DNA from: Pseudomonas arsenicoxydans
GTDB lineage: Bacteria; Pseudomonadota; Gammaproteobacteria; Pseudomonadales; Pseudomonadaceae
Direction of reading: 5' to 3'
Assembly (NCBI RefSeq): GCF_006438915.1
Contig: NZ_RCZE01000005.1
Location: forward strand, 186,001-250,000
Length of the DNA stretch: 64,000 nucleotides
Part shown: in pieces, positions 58,013 through 64,000 of the stretch
How the letters are laid out: every line of letters begins with the position of its first letter
Numbering within the stretch: position 1 is the first letter of the stretch
Program-made: the position numbers and the translations under genes
Notes under the pieces: model-generated
Told to the model about the DNA's origin: nothing
Database searches by the model: none
What the model saw: the letters and a program-made list of their open reading frames with translations, nothing else

Positions 58013-58247
58013 GCCAGTTATTCTGGCTTTTACCTTCAGGCTAATGAAGTCTTTGGGTGCTGCAAATTCGATGGCGCGGATAATATCAAAAGAATATTGG
58101 TTGGCAAGAGAAGCCCGGCTCATTGGGCCAAACGATTGTAAAAAAAGCACTTGAGAATCAATCGCACAGTATCTAAGCTGCGTCGGCGTCATGGAGGACG
58201 CCCCCTCTGCACTCCGCAATTTCCCTCGGTTTTACTTCGGTAAGCCG
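58013..58247 (-). pseudogene. Possible truncated winged-helix remnant
   Basis: A minus-strand frame begins at 58192 (MTPTQLRYCAIDSQVLFLQ) with FGPMSRASLANQYS, which resembles the N-terminal helix-turn-helix of some Pseudomonas regulators. It loses any family pattern after about 45 residues and ends by reading antisense through the PrrF terminator as a Lys-rich tail. No ribosome site. Probably a gene fragment. Nothing else is seen in this stretch. Confidence 0.3.
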
Positions 58248-59339
58248 TCACGCTTTCGACTTTACTCTTGGCTGAACGTCCTGTGATTCTTCACTCACTG
58301 CCGAGGTGACCATCGTCGCGATGATCGACTTCAGCGCCAACTGCCCTACCGGCTGCCCCTGACTGTCAGTGACCACCAATTCATCGAACCCCGCCTCAAC
58401 CAGTCTTTTGACCGCTGACTCCAATGACGTCCCCATGGGTACGGTCAGCGTCGCTCCGCCTTTCACCTGGACAATGGGCCGCATGATGGCCTCGACGCCA
58501 ATCACCCGCCCCCGATTCACTTCTTTGACGAAGTTGGCAATGTAATCATCGGCAGGCGTCATGACGATTTCCTGTCGGGTGCCTTGTTGCACCACTTCAC
58601 CGTCACGCAAGATCGCGATGCGATCACCAATACGCAGTGCCTCATCAAGATCATGGGTAATGAACACGATGGTCTTCTTGATCTCTTTTTGCAGGTCAAG
58701 CAGCACCGACTGCATGTCCATGCGGATCAGAGGATCCAGGGCCGAAAACGCTTCATCCATCAACAGAATTGGCGCATCACTGGCCAATGCCCGGGCAAGG
58801 CCGACGCGCTGCTGCATGCCTCCGGACAGCTGATTGGGATAGTGACTTGCGTAACCCTGGAGCCCTACCCGGTCCAACCAGCCTGTGGCGATTTCTACCT
58901 GCCTGTCACGGGACATACCCTGGATCTCCAGCCCATACACCGCATTGTCGAGCACGGTGCGGTTTGGCAGCAGCGCGAATTTCTGGAACACCATGGAAAT
59001 TTTATGTCGTCGAAACTCTCGCAAATCAGTCGGGCTCATTTTGAGCACATCCACGCCACCCACGATGACTTCGCCGGCGGTGGGTTCGATCAATCGGTTG
59101 ATATGGCGGATCAAGGTCGACTTGCCCGAACCGGAAAGCCCCATGATCACCTGAATCCCCCCGGACGGCATGCTGATATTGATGTCCTTCAATCCCAGCA
59201 CATGACTGTGATTGCTCAACAGCTCAGCCTTGCTCATGCCCTGTTTGACCCGCTCGATACTGGCCTGTGCCTGGTAACCGAAGATCTTGTAGAGATGCCT
59301 GATTTCGATGCCGAAATCGTTGGTCAGATTAGTGGCCAT
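58248..59339 (-). CDS. proV: Betaine-type ABC transporter ATP-binding protein with CBS domain
   Basis: 363 residues from MATNLTND at 59339 (GGAGAGAG upstream). Walker A GLSGSGKST, signature QLSGGMQQRVGLARAL, Walker B ILLMDEAFSALDPL and switch ITHDLDEALRIGD, followed by a CBS-like regulatory domain (about 285-350), as in ProV/OpuAA. It overlaps proW by 11 bp. Substrate (glycine betaine, proline betaine or a related quaternary amine) is set by the binding protein. Confidence 0.94.
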   Translation of the reverse strand: MATNLTNDFGIEIRHLYKIFGYQAQASIERVKQGMSKAELLSNHSHVLGLKDINISMPSGGIQVIMGLSGSGKSTLIRHINRLIEPTAGEVIVGGVDVLKMSPTDLREFRRHKISMVFQKFALLPNRTVLDNAVYGLEIQGMSRDRQVEIATGWLDRVGLQGYASHYPNQLSGGMQQRVGLARALASDAPILLMDEAFSALDPLIRMDMQSVLLDLQKEIKKTIVFITHDLDEALRIGDRIAILRDGEVVQQGTRQEIVMTPADDYIANFVKEVNRGRVIGVEAIMRPIVQVKGGATLTVPMGTSLESAVKRLVEAGFDELVVTDSQGQPVGQLALKSIIATMVTSAVSEESQDVQPRVKSKA

Positions 59340-60219
59340 GAACTCTCTCCAAATGCTTTTGCAGTCTTCGGCCATAAGCTTGGCTGACTCGGTCGAAGAT
59401 CACCGCAATCCCGACAATGGCCAGCCCGTTGAAAATGCCCAGGGTGAAATATTGATTGGAAATAGCCTTGAGTACCGGTTGGCCCAAGCCTTGAACCCCA
59501 ATCATCGACGCAATGACCACCATGGCCAGCGCCATCATGATCGTCTGGTTGATGCCGGCCATGATCGAGGGCAATGCCAACGGTAACTGGACGTTTTTCA
59601 GTTTCTGCCAACTGGACGAGCCAAAGGCGTCGGCGCACTCCAGCATCTCGGCGTCAACGTGACGGATGCCGAGGTTGGTCAAGCGGATCATCGGCGGCAA
59701 GGCGTAGATCACAACCGCAATCAGCCCCGCGACCTTGCCAATCCCCAGCAACATCACCACTGGAATCAAATAGACAAAGCTCGGCAGGGTCTGCATTACG
59801 TCCAATACCGGGCTGACAACGTTCTGCAGACGGTTGGAACGGGCCATCGCGATCCCGGTCGGCAAACCGATGACGATGGATATCACCGTGCAGACGAAGA
59901 TCATCGACAGGGTCTTCATCGTGTCAGACCACATGTCCAGATAACCGATAGCCATCAGTGTGAACACGCACCCCAGGACAATTCTCCAACTGCGGCTGGC
60001 GAACCAGGCAATCAAGGCGACCAGCACAATGATGATCGGCCATGGCGTCGTGGTCATGAACCTTTCGGACTGATTGAGGAAAACCTGCAACGGCTGGAAA
60101 AAGGCTTCGAAGCTGTCGCCGTAAGTGCTGGTGAAGTTACGAAAGGCGCCATCGATGACCTTTTTCAAGGCCCGGAGTCTTTCGTCCTCCATGTGTGGAA
60201 AGCTCAGTAACCACTCCAT
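59329..60219 (-). CDS. proW: Betaine-type ABC transporter permease
   Basis: 296 residues, about six or seven predicted helices, with the ATPase-contact loop ECADAFGSSSWQKLKNVQLP near residues 205-225. ProW/OpuAB family. AGGGGAATGTC ribosome region before the ATG. 127 bp downstream of the binding-protein gene. Confidence 0.94.
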   Translation of the reverse strand: MEWLLSFPHMEDERLRALKKVIDGAFRNFTSTYGDSFEAFFQPLQVFLNQSERFMTTTPWPIIIVLVALIAWFASRSWRIVLGCVFTLMAIGYLDMWSDTMKTLSMIFVCTVISIVIGLPTGIAMARSNRLQNVVSPVLDVMQTLPSFVYLIPVVMLLGIGKVAGLIAVVIYALPPMIRLTNLGIRHVDAEMLECADAFGSSSWQKLKNVQLPLALPSIMAGINQTIMMALAMVVIASMIGVQGLGQPVLKAISNQYFTLGIFNGLAIVGIAVIFDRVSQAYGRRLQKHLERVHGH

Positions 60220-60346
60220 GACATTCCCCTTTTGTAGAAGACCGTAGAAAGCTGGCAGGTCGTTTCAATACGTGGGTGTTTTTATTGTTATCGGTGCGCG
60301 AGGTTCAATGCAGCGCGAACAGGCGAGCCGCATCGACCCAAGTGGA

Positions 60347-61348
60347 TTAAAGCGCAGCCTTGATTTTGCCGCTGGCTTCAGGGGTCACCCATTTAGTCCA
60401 GAGCGCTTCATTGTTTTTCAGGAAATACTTGGCGCCTTCCTCACCGGTGGCCTGGTTGTCAGTCATCCAGGCAATCAGTTTATTCACCGTCTCGTTGGAC
60501 CAGGCGCGCTTGTTCAGGTACGCCATGACCGTTGGCGAGCGAGCGGCGAAGGTTTTGGTGGTGAGGGTGTAGACCCGATCAATCGGCCAGCCATTGGGTT
60601 TTGGATCAGGACAGTCAGCGACGGTATTGCAACGTTTCCACTCCGCAGCATCGACCGGATGGCCATTGTCCAGCTTCACCATGGGGTACTTGCCCAGTAA
60701 AGCGGTCGGCTCCCAGTAAAACCCCAGCCAAGGCGCCTTGCGCTCGTAGGCTTTGGCAATGGAGCCATCCAGCGCTGCGGCCGAACCGGTGTCCACCAGC
60801 ACGAAACCGGCCTTCTCGAAGTCGTAGGCCTTATAGAACTGACTGGTGACCACGGTGCCGCCCCAACCTTGCGGGCCGTTGTAGATCGCGCCTTTTTTCT
60901 TGTCGTCAGGGGCCGGGAACAGTTCGGGGTGCTTTTTCACATCCTCGAAGCTTTTGATGTCCGGATGGGCATCGGCAATGTATTTCGGAATCCACCAGCC
61001 TTGCGAGCCGCCGTCGGATAACGAGTTTGCCGCCTGGATCAGGTTGCCACTTTGAATACCGCTTCTGGCGACCTCCGGAACCAGGTCGATCCAGCCTTCA
61101 GGTGCGATGTCAGGCCGGCCCTTCTCGACCATCGAGGTGATGGTCGGAACCGTATCCCCGGTGACCAGATCGGCATTGCAACCGTAACCCGCATTAAGAA
61201 TCAGCTTGTCGACGTTGGCCATGACTTCAGCCGATTGCCAGTTCATGTTGGCAATCGTCACATCACCACACTCGGAGGCTGACACCCAACCGCTGAAGGC
61301 GACGATGCCGAGTGCAAGTCCCGTTTTCGAGAAAGACTTTAAATTCAT
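60347..61348 (-). CDS. Betaine-type ABC transporter substrate-binding protein
   Basis: 333 residues: signal peptide (about 1-24, VSASE) then an OpuAC-type domain. The aromatic residues that normally cage trimethylammonium groups are plentiful (MNWQSAEV, GSQGWWIPKY, PWLGFYWEPTALL). The latter WEP pattern is typical of betaine and carnitine-type binding proteins. Ligand not determined. Confidence 0.92.
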   Translation of the reverse strand: MNLKSFSKTGLALGIVAFSGWVSASECGDVTIANMNWQSAEVMANVDKLILNAGYGCNADLVTGDTVPTITSMVEKGRPDIAPEGWIDLVPEVARSGIQSGNLIQAANSLSDGGSQGWWIPKYIADAHPDIKSFEDVKKHPELFPAPDDKKKGAIYNGPQGWGGTVVTSQFYKAYDFEKAGFVLVDTGSAAALDGSIAKAYERKAPWLGFYWEPTALLGKYPMVKLDNGHPVDAAEWKRCNTVADCPDPKPNGWPIDRVYTLTTKTFAARSPTVMAYLNKRAWSNETVNKLIAWMTDNQATGEEGAKYFLKNNEALWTKWVTPEASGKIKAAL

Positions 61349-61389
61349 AAACGCTAACCTCGATTGCGGCCAGAGTTAAGGAGGGCCAA

Positions 61390-62229
61390 CTACCGCGTCA
61401 TTGGACCTTCTTTCGTGTCAGCAGAATGGGCAAAGGGATTCATGGAACTGGCGACCGAGGCCGCTGAATCCAGGCCTGCTTTTATTGTTTTATCGAATCC
61501 GCTGGCGAGCATGGCGTCGAGACCTGCCGCCGTGACCCCGCGATAACTGATGAGCGCCTGCAAGAGTTCGTCGACGGAGCGCCCATTGCCAATCAACTGA
61601 CTGGCTTGCACCACCACTGCATGGGAAGCGCGCTGGGCGATCGCCGGTGGCAGACCGCTGCTCACGGCATGCTGAAACAGGCTGCGAGCCAACAAAGCCG
61701 GGTAAGCAGGCCCTGTGCCGACCAACGCCGTCAGGTAGTTCAAATGGCTTTCGCTGAAGACTTCATCGGCACCCCCAAAGGTTTCGAACAAGCACTGGGC
61801 GAAGGCTTTTTGCTCTTCGCTGACCTGTTGAGTCGCCAGCCAGGGCGTATAGGATTTGCCGATTTCGGCGGCGGCATTGGCCATGGCGCGAATCACCTGC
61901 CGACTGCCGGTACGCTGCACTACATCTTCCAGAGAAACGCCTGCCATCAAGGAAATCACCAGCCGGTTTTCAGCGCAGATTTCTACCTCGGCAAACTGCT
62001 CGGGGCGCACGGACACGATGACCACCTCACAGCGCTCCACCAGCGCCTGGTTGTCGCTCGTTACGGTCACCTCTGACCACTTGGCACTCGTCAGCGGGTT
62101 GCTCGCACTGCGGTTCGAAAGCACCAAAGCCCCGGGCTGGACAAACGCCTTGTCGAGCATTGCCAGGGCAATCGAACGGCCAAGCCATCCCGATCCACCG
62201 ATAATGCCTATCGTGGGTTCTTCGTTCAT
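61390..62229 (-). CDS. Pyrroline-5-carboxylate-reductase-like protein (ProC family)
   Basis: 279 residues: N-terminal Rossmann fold (IGIIGGSGWLGRSIA, residues 7-21) and C-terminal helical dimer domain with the P5CR signature LVGTGPAYPALLARS. It is a divergent paralogue rather than the housekeeping proC, since it sits in a betaine-transport operon behind a TetR gene. A role in proline- or pyrroline-related catabolism of the imported compound is inferred. Confidence 0.88.
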   Translation of the reverse strand: MNEEPTIGIIGGSGWLGRSIALAMLDKAFVQPGALVLSNRSASNPLTSAKWSEVTVTSDNQALVERCEVVIVSVRPEQFAEVEICAENRLVISLMAGVSLEDVVQRTGSRQVIRAMANAAAEIGKSYTPWLATQQVSEEQKAFAQCLFETFGGADEVFSESHLNYLTALVGTGPAYPALLARSLFQHAVSSGLPPAIAQRASHAVVVQASQLIGNGRSVDELLQALISYRGVTAAGLDAMLASGFDKTIKAGLDSAASVASSMNPFAHSADTKEGPMTR

Positions 62230-62261
62230 GTGAACCTGCCTTCGTCAGTCAGACGCTGCGA

Positions 62262-62921
62262 TCAGTCCTGGGTCGACGATGAAACTTCATCCATCACATA
62301 CCCATGGCGGGAGTAGAAGCGTTTCAACTCACGCTCCAGGGGTTCCTGGCCGGTGAAGATCTTCACGTACTCGGGAATCCGCCGCATTCGCTCCCCGATA
62401 TCCTCTCGGGTGTTGGTGCTGATGTAGCCAATCTGTGTCAGGTAAATCGTGCGGGCCCGCACATCGGCCCCCTCATAGGTGTAGTCGAAGCGCATGAACA
62501 TGCGGATCAAGGCTTCGCGGCGGGCAATGTCGGCCACGCGGATATGCTCGGACACTTCAGCGGACTGCAAGGCCCAACTGCGCATGGCAAATTCGAACTG
62601 TGAATCGAACAGATCGGGGTTCAGCCAACAGTCGAAAACATTCAGCATCGCTTCGGCAATGCTCTCGGCATAACACTCGGTCTGGGCGACCAGATTACCG
62701 GTGTTCTTCACCCGCCAACGCTCGATCAAAGCCGCGAGCAGCTCTTCGCGATCCTTGAAAAACCAGTAAAAGCTGGTTCTCGACAACCCCAGCTTTTTGG
62801 CCAGCGGCATCACCCGCACCGTGTCTACGCCGCACTCGGTCAGGCTTTCATACGCTGCATCGAGCCACCCTTCCAGTGACCCTCTCCAGCCGGTTTCTAC
62901 TGCTTTGGTTTGTTCGTTCAT
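62262..62921 (-). CDS. TetR-family transcriptional regulator
   Basis: 219 residues with an N-terminal helix-turn-helix (VRVMPLAKKLGLSRTSFYWFF, around residues 35-55) and a helical ligand domain. First gene of the minus-strand operon with the proC-like and ABC genes; a 17-bp perfect inverted repeat separates it from the divergent flavoenzyme gene, so it probably controls both. Confidence 0.92.
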   Translation of the reverse strand: MNEQTKAVETGWRGSLEGWLDAAYESLTECGVDTVRVMPLAKKLGLSRTSFYWFFKDREELLAALIERWRVKNTGNLVAQTECYAESIAEAMLNVFDCWLNPDLFDSQFEFAMRSWALQSAEVSEHIRVADIARREALIRMFMRFDYTYEGADVRARTIYLTQIGYISTNTREDIGERMRRIPEYVKIFTGQEPLERELKRFYSRHGYVMDEVSSSTQD

Positions 62922-62959
62922 GGCTCGATCCTAGCCGCTCACACAACACCGCGCAAGCA

Positions 62960-63002
62960 AAATGTACACCTGTGTCCATAGTGTTGACACAGGTGTACAT
63001 TT
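62960..63002. promoter_or_regulatory. Operator palindrome between tetR and the flavoenzyme gene
   Basis: Perfect 17-bp inverted repeat AAATGTACACCTGTGTC (62960-62976 and 62986-63002) with a 9-bp spacer. It overlaps a plus-strand TTGACA (62984-62989) followed after 17-18 bp by a weak -10 (TAACGT). Classic TetR-type repression site. Confidence 0.85.
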
Positions 63003-63056
63003 CACCCTAACGTAATTTCAACACAGGTCCTTGCCCGCTTTCGGAGAGTCTTGACG

Positions 63057-64000
63057 ATGCTGAATGATCCGCTCCTCCAGCCCTATCAGTTGAAGCACCT
63101 GACTTTACGAAATCGCATCATGACCACCGCCCACGAACCGGCTTATCCCGTGGATGGCATGCCCAAGGAGCTCTATCGCGCTTACCACGTGGAACGGGCG
63201 AAGGCCGGCGTGGCCTTGACCATGACCGCAGGTTCCGCTGCGGTTTCCCGGGACAGCCCGCCGGTGTTCAACAACATTCTGGCCTACAAGGACGAGGTGG
63301 TCGGCTGGATGCGCGACCTGAGCGACGCCTGCCACGAACATGGCGCGGCCGTCATGATCCAGTTGACGCACCTTGGCCGGCGCACGCGCTGGGACAAGGG
63401 CGACTGGCTGCCCGTGGTGTCACCTTCGTTCGAGCGTGAAGCCTCCCATCGCTCCTTCCCGAAGAAGATGGAAGACTGGGACGTGGAACGCATCATCAAG
63501 GACTATGCCGACGCTGCCGAACGGATGAAGTTTGCGGGCCTGGACGGTATCGAACTGCAAGCCTATGGGCATCTAATGGATCAGTTCTGGTCGCCACTGA
63601 CCAACGACCTCGATGCCCCCTATGGCGGTTCCATCGACAATCGACTGCGCTTTACCTTCGACATCCTCAGCGCCATTCGCCAGCGCGTCGGCCACGAGTT
63701 CATCGTCGGCGTGCGTTATACCGGCGACGAGTTAATGCCCGGCGGACTGACCGCGGCGGATGGCCTGGACATCTCCAGGCGCTTGAAAGACAGCGGCATG
63801 GTGGACTTTCTCAATGTTGTCCGCGGCCACATAGACACCGACGCGGGTTTGACCGACCTGATTCCGATCCAGGGCATGCGCAACTCACCGCACCTGGACT
63901 TCGCCGGCGAGATTCGCGCCGCCACCGACTTCCCCACCTTTCACGCGGCGAAGATTCCGGACGTGGCCACCGCCCGCCATGCCATCGCCTCGGGCAAGAT
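63057..64000 (+). CDS. NADH:flavin oxidoreductase (Old-Yellow-Enzyme-like demethylase), partial
   Basis: First 314 residues of a gene that runs off the window; start at the ATG 63057 with GGAGAG 9 bp upstream. FMN TIM-barrel features: LRNRIMTTAHEPAY, AVMIQLTHLGRRTRW, GLDGIELQAYGHLMDQFWSP, NDLDAPYGGSIDNRLRF. These match the dimethylglycine/N-methylproline demethylase-like group (DgcA, StcD types) more than enoate reductases. The expected Fe-S and FAD C-terminal domains lie beyond the window. Divergent from the TetR/betaine-transport operon. Confidence 0.92.
   Translation, partial: MLNDPLLQPYQLKHLTLRNRIMTTAHEPAYPVDGMPKELYRAYHVERAKAGVALTMTAGSAAVSRDSPPVFNNILAYKDEVVGWMRDLSDACHEHGAAVMIQLTHLGRRTRWDKGDWLPVVSPSFEREASHRSFPKKMEDWDVERIIKDYADAAERMKFAGLDGIELQAYGHLMDQFWSPLTNDLDAPYGGSIDNRLRFTFDILSAIRQRVGHEFIVGVRYTGDELMPGGLTAADGLDISRRLKDSGMVDFLNVVRGHIDTDAGLTDLIPIQGMRNSPHLDFAGEIRAATDFPTFHAAKIPDVATARHAIASGK

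Overview
The window is chromosomal DNA from a Pseudomonas of the fluorescens/putida type. This is inferred from: a nuoG-N operon with 4-bp ATGA overlaps, the leucine/isovalerate (liu) cluster with LiuR boxes, a CrcY-type small RNA directly downstream of the HMG-CoA lyase gene, a PrrF-type small RNA behind a Fur box, and many copies of the typical Pseudomonas REP hairpins (core GAGCGGGCTTGCTCGCGAA). Most of the DNA is GC-rich core genome. One accessory stretch (about 8.8-16.4 kb) is visibly richer in A+T.

Layout. 1-8.8 kb: the 3' end of the respiratory complex I operon (nuoG C-terminus, then nuoH to nuoN). 8.8-16.4 kb: an accessory island holding a putative membrane-targeting effector with its immunity protein and a decayed second immunity copy, a DUF6124 gene behind a structured leader, a HigBA-type toxin-antitoxin pair, and a compact four-gene YcaO-dependent peptide (RiPP-like) locus: 42-residue precursor, YcaO enzyme, SAM methyltransferase and proline-iminopeptidase-like hydrolase. 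16.4-24.5 kb: a glycerol-type ABC transporter operon (GlpSTPQ-DUF2160-GlpV layout) with a sigma-54 promoter, an upstream array of TGAACA repeats and a divergent sigma-54 activator. 24.7-29.3 kb: housekeeping cysS, glnS, ppiB, lpxH. 29.5-34.4 kb: an EmrAB/OMF tripartite efflux pump with its MarR regulator and a palindromic operator. 34.6-42.8 kb: a small secreted protein, tamB-tamA, a GNAT acetyltransferase and xthA. 42.9-46.7 kb: a PstS-OmpA fusion, an acyl-CoA dehydrogenase and a divergent LysR regulator. 46.9-56.7 kb: the liu locus (liuR, liuE, CrcY RNA, an acyl-CoA synthetase, liuABCD). 56.7-58.2 kb: an S24-like repressor lacking both catalytic residues, a second DUF6124 gene and a PrrF-like RNA. 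58.2-64 kb: a betaine-type ABC transporter operon led by a TetR regulator and a pyrroline-5-carboxylate-reductase-like protein, divergent from an NADH:flavin oxidoreductase that runs off the window.

How the parts connect. The liu enzymes take isovaleryl-CoA to acetyl-CoA and acetoacetate. Three LiuR-type palindromes mark the liuR and liuA promoters, and CrcY, which titrates the Hfq/Crc catabolite-repression system, is transcribed from inside the locus. The betaine/TetR/flavoenzyme block looks like one uptake-and-demethylation module for a quaternary amine. The most novel-looking system is the YcaO peptide locus at 13.1-16.3 kb; the effector-immunity cassette, the catalytically dead S24 repressor and the TGAACA enhancer array are the next most interesting. 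All family names come from reading the sequence; no database search was run.
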